DNA of 62,612 nucleotides from Candidatus Sulfopaludibacter sp. SbA4 (GTDB lineage: Bacteria > Acidobacteriota > Terriglobia > Bryobacterales > Bryobacteraceae), in assembly GCA_900290305.1 (NCBI GenBank), contig OMOG01000773.1:1011-63622 (forward strand), in the 5' to 3' direction. Below the pieces are notes generated by a model. That model saw nothing but the letters and a program-made list of their open reading frames with translations. It ran no database searches and was not told the DNA's origin. Position 1 is the first letter of the stretch, and the number at the start of each line of letters is the position of its first letter. Below, piece after piece: positions 1-7,587 of this stretch. Made by a program: the position numbers and the translations under genes.

Positions 1-340
1 GCCGGCGATGGCGTCGGAATCGAGGTCATCCCGCAGGCCAAGCGCGTCCTGGAACGGATCGGCCAAAAACATGATGTAAGCTTTGCGTTTCAGGATTTCG
101 AATGGGGCGCGGAGCACTTCTTCCGCTAGGGCCGCATGATGCCCGCCGGAGCCATCGACCTGCTGCAGCCCTGCGACGCCATTCTGCTGGGCGCGGTGGG
201 GCATCCCGAGATTGCGGACCACACCACGCTGAACGGCCTGCTGCTGCCCATCCGCCGCACCTTCGACCAGTATGCCAATGTGCGGCCGGCGTACCTCTAT
301 CCGGGGGTCGAGTCGCCGCTGGCGAAGGCGCGCGGCGACG
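1..340 (+). pseudogene. 5' fragment of tartrate/isopropylmalate-type dehydrogenase (copy A)
   Basis: This stretch is nearly identical to the first third of the intact dehydrogenase gene at 10176-11240 (base 1 corresponds to 10203), with only a handful of substitutions. The start codon and the first 27 bases lie outside the window. Trp codon TGG of the intact gene is TAG at 127-129, an in-frame stop, and the similarity ends abruptly near 340, where unrelated sequence begins. The rest of the dehydrogenase (NAD-binding and metal-binding half) is absent, so this is a non-functional remnant. A second, shorter copy of the same 5' end lies at 3788-3886. Confidence 0.9.
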
Positions 341-535
341 ACAGAGTGTCATTTGAAGAGTAAAGTGACCCGCGGGGCACGATCATCCCGAAGGTTCCGT
401 ACCAGAAGATCTCGTTGACGCTGCCGTTGTCAAAACCGGGGCTGGAAGGGGCCGAAGCTGCATGACCGGCCTGCGGCGCGAAGCAAGGCTGCCAGCGCGT
501 GTCGAAGAAACCATGAGCCATACGCGATCAGGCGT

Positions 536-1471
536 TCATGCGCCGCAGCACTTTTTGTATTTCTTGCCGCTTCCACACGGACATGGTTCGTTCCTGCCCG
601 TCTTCGGCATGGCCTTTCTGTAAGGCGGGTGAGTGCCGGCAGCCGAGACCTGGGAAGAGGGGGCGGCTGGAGTCAGGCTGGAATACGCCGAGACCGGGGC
701 AGTGGTTTTCACGGGGTTCGGGCTATCCTCCTGAAAGCAGGCCCACCATCCCATCTCGGCCACGGTGTCTTCCACCAGGCGTCGATTCGGATTGTCCGCG
801 AGCCTCGCGAGAATGCGATCCTTGCCCATCGCTAAATCGCGTTTGACATCGTCGAAACCGATGTAGGACGGGTCGACCAAGCCCTCTTCATACGCACGCT
901 CGATATCATCGAGCAGTTCCGCGGGGTAAAGTTCGGAGCTATACGAGACCAGCGCGTCCCACACGTGTGACCAGTTCCGTACCAGCTTGCCGCGAAACAG
1001 GCCAGCGAAGTAGTCCACGATCTCATCCCGGCTCTTTTGTCGAGCGGCCACCAGCGTCACGAGGCTGCCCAGAGCGGCGCCCCGGACCCATTCGTCGATG
1101 GCCTCATTCTCGATTAAGGACTGAATACCCGCCAATTCGCCGTCACACACCGACGCCAGGACCGGGCAGAGGCCTTCCGTGATGAAGTCGCCCCAGAGAG
1201 AATCCAGCAGGCCGCCCGGAAGCGACGCAAAGCGGACCATAAGCGGGTAGGCGCGGGTTTCGCGGAACTGCGCCAGCAAAAACATGGCATACAAATGCGC
1301 CATGTAATCGCCCTCGGCGTCGAGCTGTGGCGCCCGGTTCACAGCATCCTCCAGGATGCACAGAAGCTCCGGCGTAATCTCTTCCCGCTGGGCCACTGCC
1401 GCTTCGACGGCGGCACGTTCGAACTTTCCGGTGGCTCTTTCGAACTGATGCAGGATCCCGGCTATGTCCAT
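536..1471 (-). CDS. DUF1186 family protein with C-terminal SEC-C zinc motif
   Basis: The 311-residue product has an all-helical, HEAT-like body of about 240 residues that resembles the DUF1186 family. It ends with a SEC-C motif ([18 protein letters not shown]), the same Cys/His-type zinc-binding tail found at the end of SecA and on many stand-alone proteins. A Pro/Ser-rich linker (about residues 250-285) joins the two parts. DUF1186 has no established biochemical function that I know of; the SEC-C tail suggests zinc binding and possibly protein or ribosome contact. It is divergent from the gene at 1549 and stands alone. Family assignment is from remembered sequence character; the SEC-C motif is directly visible. 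Confidence 0.75.
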   Translation of the reverse strand: MDIAGILHQFERATGKFERAAVEAAVAQREEITPELLCILEDAVNRAPQLDAEGDYMAHLYAMFLLAQFRETRAYPLMVRFASLPGGLLDSLWGDFITEGLCPVLASVCDGELAGIQSLIENEAIDEWVRGAALGSLVTLVAARQKSRDEIVDYFAGLFRGKLVRNWSHVWDALVSYSSELYPAELLDDIERAYEEGLVDPSYIGFDDVKRDLAMGKDRILARLADNPNRRLVEDTVAEMGWWACFQEDSPNPVKTTAPVSAYSSLTPAAPSSQVSAAGTHPPYRKAMPKTGRNEPCPCGSGKKYKKCCGA

Positions 1472-1548
1472 TGACGTTTTCGATCTGCCGCGATTCTCCT
1501 CTCCATTCTCCTACGGCATAAACGCAGTATGCCAAAATATTTGAGTCG

Positions 1549-2833
1549 ATGGCTGAGAAATACACGTGGACGTTTAAGGCCCGGCTTCGTTCCAGGGCAT
1601 TCGGATGGCGGGGTTCGGACCTCGCCTGCCGGCGCTTGAAGGAAGCTGTCGCGGAGACCAAGAAGGCCGCTAGAAAAGATCCCCGTGGCAGCCGGTGACG
1701 GTGTCGTGAGTCTGATGGAGAGGATCTGGCCAGCCTTCCAAGACGTCGATACTTCGTCCGGCGCTCTCGGCAGCGCGGTGTACTGGGCGCAGGATGAATT
1801 GTTGCCGATCGCGATCGGGGCTCCCGCGGACCGAAAGACTCGGGACAAATGGCTGGACCGCCTCTGGCAGGCAATCGAGGATGATGGCGTCGATTACCTT
1901 TTCGTGGTTGGAGACCGATGGGGCAAGCTATGCGATTCCCCTGAAGTTGCCTCTTCCTGGGCGGACCGGCTCCTCGGCTTGCTCCGGACCGCCTGGTCCG
2001 ATCCACGGCCGGGGAACTATGTTCGTGGAACCAGCGTCTGCCTCTCCAGCCTGCTGGCGGCGGGCCGCCACCAGGAACTGCTTGAGGTGCTGGCGCTTCA
2101 GCGATTTCCATTCTGGCATGACCGCAAGTTCGGCATGCAGGCGTTGGCATCCGAAGGCCGCATGGATGAAGCGCTGGCTTATGCGGAAGCTTCCCGTGGC
2201 CTGAATCAGCCGGATACGGCCATCGATGCGGCATGCGAGAAGATTCTGCTGGATCTCGGACGAGTGGATGAGGCGTATGATAAGTACGCCTTGACTGCAA
2301 ATGGCTCATCAACAGGTCTTGGCACGTTCCGGGCGATCGTAAAGAAATATCCGGGCCGCGACCCGAAGAAGATCCTTTTGGATCTAGCCAGATCGAGTGG
2401 CGAGTCCGGCCGGTGGTTTGCCGCGGCGAAAGACGCCGGCTTCCTCGATCTCGCCCTGGAATTTGCCAACACGGGCCGCACCGATCCGCGCACGCTCAGC
2501 CGCGCATCGCGCGACTTGCTCAAGAGAGACGCCCGGTTTTGTCTGGAGGCGGGACGGCTCGCAATCCAGCGAATCCTCGAGGGGTACGGCTACGAACTGA
2601 CTGGCATGGATGTCATCGATGCCTACAATCACTTCATGGCTGCGGCGCAGACCCTCGGGATCGCTGCGCAGGCCCGCGCCGACGTGCTGGCCATTGCGAC
2701 GAAACACCCCGGAGCGGCCAGCGATATTCTCATCCGCCAGTGCCCGGTAGATTCTCAGGCATGTGAGGCGCCGGGGAAGGCAATCGAAACGGAGCCACGG
2801 ACATGGACAACACGAAGCCCCACGAGACATTGA
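1549..2833 (+). pseudogene. TPR-like hypothetical gene with a one-base frameshift near 1681-1684
   Basis: The long reading frame (382 codons from a GTG at 1685) lacks its natural start. An ATG at 1549 opens another frame that encodes a plausible N-terminus (MAEKYTWTFKARLRSRAFGW...) and stops just after 1684. Removing one C from the CCCC run at 1681-1684 joins the two frames and gives a continuous protein of about 427 residues. The main body is helical and repeat-like, with features such as RLWQAIEDDGVDYLFVVGDRWG. I recognise it only as a TPR-like hypothetical, of a kind often found beside SWIM zinc-finger genes. The frameshift could be real or an assembly error. The 3' end overlaps the next gene by about 30 bases. 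Confidence 0.7.
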
Positions 2834-3726
2834 GCAGGCCCATCGCCGAGAGCGTCATTGCCAAAATGAGGCGGCATAAGCGGGGGATAGCCGCCGGCAT
2901 CAAACATCTCATCGCGGGCCGCGCCATGGCGGAAGAGCTGCAAAAGACAGTCGTAAGCCAGAAAGAGCTTGCGGGCTTCGACCCGGCTCACGCTGCCTAC
3001 GTCTACACCCAGAACCAGGTGTCGGTCATGTCGGAACAGCTCACGGCCTTGAAGGAGATGGCGCCGTTCGTGGACATCCTCTCCAGGGCCGAGGACCTCT
3101 ACATGACGAGTTCACCGCCGATGAGCCCGTTGACCACATCCTACTTCACCTGCTGGGCGTTTTTCGATGCTTGTGCGGGGCCGGCCAACGAGACCATCGG
3201 CACCACCATTCTGGAGGCCGGCGCGGCCTTCGGCATGCGCCCCGAGCTGTTGCGCCGGGTCCGGATGATGCAGGATTCGCGAATGGGCTTCTACATCCAT
3301 CGCGGCAGAGAAGGCCACGTGAGCATTCTCGAGGATCTCGTCACCGCTGCCGTTTACCGGGCAATGGTTCCGGCAGGCTACAGCGGCAGGAAGAACGAAA
3401 ACTGGTATGTCCGGTTACTTCGGCCGCCAATCCCCGGGGGCAAGGAACATGTCGTCTTCACGACGCCATACATCGTTGTTCATCCGGACTTCGCCGAATG
3501 GTTGGCGTACTTCCGCCGTACGTTCCCCACCACGGCGGGCTTCGACGACTACGAGCGCCACATGAAATACGGGCCAACCAGGGAATACTGGAACGATTAC
3601 GTTTTCGAGGCCTACGTGAACTACCAGACCGACGCGATCTTTCTCGCGGGCCTTCCCGACATTCCCGAGAGCCGCCCTCATTCCCGGATATCCGAGGCGA
3701 ACGGCTGGAGGGGCCCTGATTTTTAA
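2803..3726 (+). CDS. hypothetical protein, 307 aa
   Basis: I do not recognise this family. The product is soluble, without signal peptide or membrane segment. It has a basic helical N-terminal region (about 1-65), a middle helical part with a Thr/Ser-rich loop (MTSSPPMSPLTTSYFTCWAFFDAC, near 103-125), and an aromatic C-terminal half (YERHMKYGPTREYWNDYVFEAYVNYQTD). It starts inside the 3' end of the preceding gene, so the two are probably co-transcribed. Codon use and GC content match the neighbours, which supports a real gene. No function can be assigned. Confidence 0.65.
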   Translation: MDNTKPHETLSRPIAESVIAKMRRHKRGIAAGIKHLIAGRAMAEELQKTVVSQKELAGFDPAHAAYVYTQNQVSVMSEQLTALKEMAPFVDILSRAEDLYMTSSPPMSPLTTSYFTCWAFFDACAGPANETIGTTILEAGAAFGMRPELLRRVRMMQDSRMGFYIHRGREGHVSILEDLVTAAVYRAMVPAGYSGRKNENWYVRLLRPPIPGGKEHVVFTTPYIVVHPDFAEWLAYFRRTFPTTAGFDDYERHMKYGPTREYWNDYVFEAYVNYQTDAIFLAGLPDIPESRPHSRISEANGWRGPDF

Positions 3727-3787
3727 TCCAACGTTAGGCCGGAGCGACAAGAGGGGGAGGTGGCAATATACGTGGAGCGGAGGCTGC

Positions 3788-3886
3788 CAGGCGGTAGAAT
3801 TGTCTTCGAGCCATGAAGACATTTACGATCGCGGTCATCGCCGGCGATGGCGTCGGAATCGAGGTCATCCCGCAGGCCAAGCGCGT
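3788..3886 (+). pseudogene. promoter plus first 25 codons of the dehydrogenase (copy B)
   Basis: These 99 bases match 10151-10249 with a single visible substitution (TTT for TTC in codon 4). They carry the untranslated leader (GGCGGTAGAATTG...), the ATG at 3813 and the first 24-25 codons of the intact dehydrogenase. Similarity stops sharply after GCGCGT, and the frame then runs into unrelated sequence, ending at 4004. It is a truncated duplicate of the gene start, not a functional gene. Since it includes the leader, it may still promote transcription into the gene at 4001. Confidence 0.9.
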
Positions 3887-4000
3887 AGGCGACCAGTTGC
3901 TGGCAGTTCACTCTGTATCACACGCGCCTCAAAGTTCCGCCACTAAGGCAAAGACAGCTCCTCGATTTCGTGTGGCAAACGACTTGCATAGCCTTGGCCC

Positions 4001-4378
4001 ATGACAACTCTGCCCAAGCTCCTGATCTTCGCCGCTGTCCCCATCTTTGCCCAGACCGGCGAGACTATCGACCCGGCGCGGACCCTCTTCGAAACTGGCG
4101 CCAAGCAAGAGACTGCCGGGAACCTGGATGGCGCTAAGACCGCTTTCCTAGTCCTAGCTTCGGTCTATCACGGTGATCCGTACGCCGAGAGAGCGAAATC
4201 CGAGCTCGCGGCGATCTGTCTCTTCAACGAGGCGGAGTTCGAGGTTCGAGGTGGCAAGCTGAAGGACGGATATTCGACCTACCGGCAAGTGATGCGAATC
4301 TTTGAGGCGAGCCCCTTGGCTAAACTGGCAGACGACCGGGCCAAATCGCTCGGCATCCCTCCAGACCCAAGACGGTGA
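4001..4378 (+). CDS. small secreted TPR-like protein
   Basis: A 125-residue product with an N-terminal hydrophobic stretch and a likely signal-peptidase site (LLIFAAVPIFAQTG). Two helical repeats follow, resembling tetratricopeptide or BamD/YbgF-type units (ARTLFETGAKQETAGNLDGAK... and AERAKSELAAICLF...). It is probably periplasmic or outer-membrane associated. It lies just downstream of the truncated dehydrogenase start at 3788-3886, whose frame it overlaps by four bases. It is short for this type of protein and may itself be a remnant of a longer TPR protein. Confidence 0.55.
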   Translation: MTTLPKLLIFAAVPIFAQTGETIDPARTLFETGAKQETAGNLDGAKTAFLVLASVYHGDPYAERAKSELAAICLFNEAEFEVRGGKLKDGYSTYRQVMRIFEASPLAKLADDRAKSLGIPPDPRR

Positions 4379-4515
4379 ACTTGGACGGGATGGTGCCTGA
4401 TGCGGATTGATCTGCCTTCCACCGCTGGTGCATTGGGACGGCCTTCTGGAGTCGTAGGCGGCTGGGGTATTTACCGGTAACGCCGTTTCGCAACAACTGT
4501 CGATAGAATTGGGTC

Positions 4516-5187
4516 ATGGCGTCGCAGAAAGCGGACCTCCATGTCCAGATCGTACGGTTCGTCATGGATCACCAACCTCCGATTGTCGCGTGTGAGCTTG
4601 TTGACTCTATCGGTCGCCGGCACACGTTCATCGACAAAGTATGGGTGTTCAGCGAACAGACGCTGGATGCTCAAAGCGAGTATCCCCAGGCTGGAGTGAT
4701 CCGCTGCGCCGTGCTGGAAATTTGGCGTGAAAGCGGAGGGCGAGAGCTGGTCAGGATCAACACGGCTGACCCTTTCCAGATCGAGTCTACCGAAGGGCTC
4801 TCGGAGTTCATCGTGCTGCGGGATCAGGTCTCAGCGTCATCAAGCCCCGTCAAAGTACGGTTTAACGCCGTCTATCGGCCACAACCACGGTATTTGTCTT
4901 GGACTCTTCTGCATTCCGTCGCGGTGTCGGGAACCGTTGTTGGTTTGCAGAACCGAGCCGAGCAACAGGCACGGTGTACTAATCTCTGCCGCACCATGTT
5001 GCGATGCCTCGTAACGTGCGAAGAGAATCGCGCGACGCGCCTTCTCGACGTAACTCTCGAACATGTCCACAGTCTACTACCCCGCAGCAACCACTCCTTT
5101 AGGGACCAGACCTCAAGTTTGAGGCAAGCCAGCCCCAGTCGTGAAGACGAAGCATTCATGCCACACAATCTGCGTCAGTTGTCGTGA
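4516..5187 (+). CDS. hypothetical protein, probably with a 3' end altered by rearrangement
   Basis: The first 105 or so residues (from MASQKADLHVQIVRFVMDHQ to about FIVLRDQVSASS) have the look of a small conserved soluble hypothetical domain rich in acidic and aromatic residues. The remaining 115 codons lie opposite a clear Clp N-domain fragment on the other strand (4840-5070) and have poor protein character, so they are probably read-through into foreign sequence. The natural 3' end is therefore likely lost near 4850. The first part may still make a folded small protein. Function unknown. Confidence 0.45.
   Translation: MASQKADLHVQIVRFVMDHQPPIVACELVDSIGRRHTFIDKVWVFSEQTLDAQSEYPQAGVIRCAVLEIWRESGGRELVRINTADPFQIESTEGLSEFIVLRDQVSASSSPVKVRFNAVYRPQPRYLSWTLLHSVAVSGTVVGLQNRAEQQARCTNLCRTMLRCLVTCEENRATRLLDVTLEHVHSLLPRSNHSFRDQTSSLRQASPSREDEAFMPHNLRQLS
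4840..5070 (-). pseudogene. truncated Clp N-terminal (ClpA/ClpC-type) domain fragment
   Basis: Reading the minus strand from the Met at 5064, the product begins MFESYVEKARRAILFARYEA and continues to a region aligned with the ..EHLLLG.. helix. This closely resembles the first 35-40 residues of ClpC N-terminal repeats (typical form MFERYTEKARRVIFFARYEA). Similarity then stops near 4935 and the frame ends at 4840. A full Clp N domain is about 140-150 residues, so only the first helix pair remains. It overlaps the 3' half of the 4516 frame in antisense. No AAA module or DNA-binding domain is present nearby. Confidence 0.7.
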
Positions 5188-5193
5188 AGTATA

Positions 5194-5270
5194 AATAAAC
5201 CGGCCCAAATCTGCTTGTACCAAGATTTCAGCGTAAGCGATTTAAAATCAAGCAGCTTGGCCGGTTTATT
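5194..5270. repeat. long imperfect palindrome 1
   Basis: Left arm AATAAACCGGCC (5194-5205), followed by CAAAT and CTGCTTG (5211-5217), pairs with right arm CAAGCAG (5249-5255), CTT and GGCCGGTTTATT (5259-5270). That is 19 perfect base pairs plus a small internal bulge, with a loop of about 31 bases. It sits in a gene-free gap, directly next to a second palindrome. The structure could be a strong hairpin, a small non-autonomous element or a transposon end; no coding sequence links to it. Confidence 0.75.
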
Positions 5271-5271
5271 T

Positions 5272-5366
5272 CCACATATCCGGTCCAATCTGTGCACGCG
5301 CCCATTAAGTAACTGATTCAATTCCAGTTAGTCGTACGCGGGCATCAGGATTGGCCGGATATGTGG
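5272..5366. repeat. long imperfect palindrome 2
   Basis: The left arm CCACATATCCGGTCCAATC (5272-5290) and right arm GATTGGCCGGATATGTGG (5349-5366) pair over 18 bases with one bulged T. A nested short hairpin AACTG...CAGTT lies at 5311-5329. Only one base separates it from palindrome 1. The two are different in sequence but share the CCGGCC/CCGG core and the same bulged design. Confidence 0.75.
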
Positions 5367-5561
5367 GGCTACCGGAAACATCGGGGCCGAGCCGAACCTC
5401 ACGGTCCATTTTTTCGGTACGGCGTTTTTCCTGCCCCCTCACGCTTTCGCGCCGGTCGGAACGTCCGTAAACTCTTGGCGACTGGGTACTGGTCGGCGGG
5501 CTATATACTCCGGTCGGTGACGAGGTTGGGTAGCGCTGCGAGGAGCAAGAAGAGCACGATT

Positions 5562-5948
5562 CTACGTATGCGTCGCCTGCGTCTTCATTGCGGCCTGCGG
5601 ATGCCGCAGCCACGCTAACGTGAGCGAAGCCGCGAGAAGGAAGGCGGTCAGCCGGGCCAGCGCCGGCAGATGCAGGATCCAGATGTTGGTGAAGGTTGCG
5701 CCGGCCATTACCGCCGAAATCTGCAGCGCGGCCCAAAAACGAATTTTGGGAATCAGCAGGCCAATGGCGCCGCTTACTTCGAGAATCCCTGTAACGTAGC
5801 GGAGCCATTGTCCCGCGCCAATTTGAGCGAATTCCGCCACCATGCCAGGTTGGCTGGCCACTTTCACGCCGCCAGCGGCAAGAAATGCGAGAACCAGGAA
5901 AATCGTGAGGAGCCAGGTGAGGGCGCTGCTAAGGATCCGGAAACTCAT
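5562..5948 (-). CDS. DoxX-family small integral membrane protein
   Basis: From the Met at 5948 the product is about 128 residues (MSFRILSSALTWLLTIFLVLAF...). It has four predicted membrane segments and the DoxX/DoxD-like pattern: a first helix followed by AAGGVKVASQP, then GILEVSGAIGLLIPK and a final pair of helices. DoxX-like proteins are inner-membrane proteins of mostly unknown role, some linked to redox or thiol stress. A longer frame reaches 6044, but the added 32 residues have no membrane or conserved character, so I prefer the shorter start. It is monocistronic on this strand. Confidence 0.75.
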   Translation of the reverse strand: MSFRILSSALTWLLTIFLVLAFLAAGGVKVASQPGMVAEFAQIGAGQWLRYVTGILEVSGAIGLLIPKIRFWAALQISAVMAGATFTNIWILHLPALARLTAFLLAASLTLAWLRHPQAAMKTQATHT

Positions 5949-6293
5949 GGGGGGGTTAGACGGCGCCGCGGCTCGGTTTGTTCCTGGATCGGTAGTCGCC
6001 AGGACGGCCGCGTGGGGTACATAGCCGAAATCCGGATTTCGCATCTTTGTCCGATTTCCCCCAAGAATCCGGACCGATCAGCAGAATCTCATCCGAGCTA
6101 CAAATCGAGGCCGTGGCAAGACGCTGACCTGCGAGTAGCGGCTCGCTCCGGCCTTGTTTCTGATACGCTCCCGGCAAGTGGCGATACCGGAAAGAATCCG
6201 CCTGAGGCGGCTTCCAGGGCCGCTCGTGCGCCTCTTCACTTGGTCATAGTGGACGAAAGACGGGGTTACCGCCTGCGTCACGAATTTCGGCTT

Positions 6294-7277
6294 CTAGCGC
6301 ACTACCCGGAACAGGCGGTTCCAGCGGACGCGGCCGCGTCGCTGGGGGGTGAGGGTGTCGGAGGCCGGACGGTCGATGGAGTTGTAGATGAGGATGGGCC
6401 TACCGAGGACAGTAGCAGCGTCGACGAAGCCTAAATAGCGGCTGTCGAGGGAATCATCGCGACTGTCGCCCATCACGAAATATTTCCCGGCGGGAACGAC
6501 TACCTCACCGTTGACCACGTGCGAAGCGAGCATTTCTTGGGCAGACGGCTGGAGAGGGATGTTGGGCTGGCTGGGAAAGTTGTCGCGATACGCGTCGACG
6601 TAAGTGGTCTTGTGAATGGCGTACGGTTCGGTGACTGGCGCGCCGTTGCGGTAGAGAACCTTGTTGGTGATGTGCAGGCGGTCGCCGGGGATGCCAACGA
6701 CGCGTTTGACGTAGTCTTCGTGCGGATTGATCGGGTACGGAAAGACGATGACATCTCCGCGCACGACGGTAGGTTTCGGCCAACGCTGTACCAGTACGGA
6801 GTCACCGATGAGGAGCGTGTCTTCCATGGCAGCAGAGGGGATCGAGAAGGCTTGGAGAAAAAACCAGGGGAAAACGAAAAAGACCGAGACGGCGATCCAG
6901 GGCTGCGGTCGGCCGGGTTTGCCTTGGGCGCGGGCGAGCGACCGGGCAGCCAAGAAAAACAAAGCGGCCAGAAGCAGGGTCAAAAACGCGGACGCGATCA
7001 GGCGTGCCCTATCAGCCGACGTCAGGGTAGTGCGCACACCGAGGAACAGCACCAGGACAATTTCGGAGAGCTGGAAGATCGCAAAACCGCGGGCGCACCA
7101 AACGTTGCGACGGAGGATGCCGATGCCGGCCATGAGAGGGATGAGCGCCAGGGCCAGGGCGACGACCATCTGGCCAGAGAGTGCAGCGAAAATCAGGTAG
7201 GCGGCATTCAGCAATGCGACAGCCGCGGCGAGCCATACCAGCTTGGGAAGAGGCGGCCGAGTAAGTGTGGGCTCCAT
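6294..7277 (-). CDS. signal peptidase I family (S26) protein with the catalytic Ser replaced
   Basis: The 327-residue protein has about four membrane segments in its first 140 residues, then the S26 peptidase fold. Box B is IPSAAMEDTLLIGD (146-159), box D DYVKRVVGIPGDRL (188-201) and box E GKYFVMGDSRDDSLDSRYLG. The family nucleophile is the second Ser of the S-x-S-M motif; here the codons read TCT GCT GCC ATG, so that position (residue 150) is Ala. The general-base Lys is present (K191). Either Ser148 takes over, or the protein is not an active peptidase. The multi-helix N-terminus is longer than in E. coli LepB (two helices) but seen in Acidobacteriota. No partner gene is evident. Confidence 0.85.
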   Translation of the reverse strand: MEPTLTRPPLPKLVWLAAAVALLNAAYLIFAALSGQMVVALALALIPLMAGIGILRRNVWCARGFAIFQLSEIVLVLFLGVRTTLTSADRARLIASAFLTLLLAALFFLAARSLARAQGKPGRPQPWIAVSVFFVFPWFFLQAFSIPSAAMEDTLLIGDSVLVQRWPKPTVVRGDVIVFPYPINPHEDYVKRVVGIPGDRLHITNKVLYRNGAPVTEPYAIHKTTYVDAYRDNFPSQPNIPLQPSAQEMLASHVVNGEVVVPAGKYFVMGDSRDDSLDSRYLGFVDAATVLGRPILIYNSIDRPASDTLTPQRRGRVRWNRLFRVVR

Positions 7278-7587
7278 GCGTCCTTCAGTGTAGCTTCCAG
7301 CACGTGAGCACGGGCGCGCGCCGACGCTGGCGTTTCATTCCTTAGCCTCTATTGTGGACTACGCCAGTCCAGTTTCCGATATCGCCGTTTATACAGCACT
7401 AGCGTTTCGCGGGCGTCATCGGAAGGCGGCGAGCATGAGTACTGCACCCAGGCTGCGCATATGCTCCTCGCATTTCGTGAAACCGTAGGATAGCCGCGCT
7501 GGAGGCGTTGCTGGGCGGGGCCGGGCTATCATCAGCGCCCGTGGTGGCGATGCCCCAAGCGGACACCTGGCCAGACGCCGAAACTCG
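7278..7587. other. intergenic, no gene recognised
   Basis: About 310 bases between the signal peptidase relative (start at 7277) and the end of the GT39-like gene. It must hold the promoter for the 6294-7277 gene. A short minus-strand frame near 7430-7500 ends with a weakly transposase-like tail, but it is too short to name. I see no hairpin or RNA gene. Confidence 0.5.

Noticed and set aside
5194-5366. Palindromes as integron attC sites
   Set aside because: Sizes and bulged stems fit, but the outer boxes do not match RYYYAAC/GTTRRRY and there is no integrase or cassette series.
7430-7500. Transposase C-terminus on the minus strand
   Set aside because: A short frame ending RLSYGFTKCEEHMRSLGAVL looks vaguely transposase-like, but it is too short, without inverted repeats or catalytic residues.
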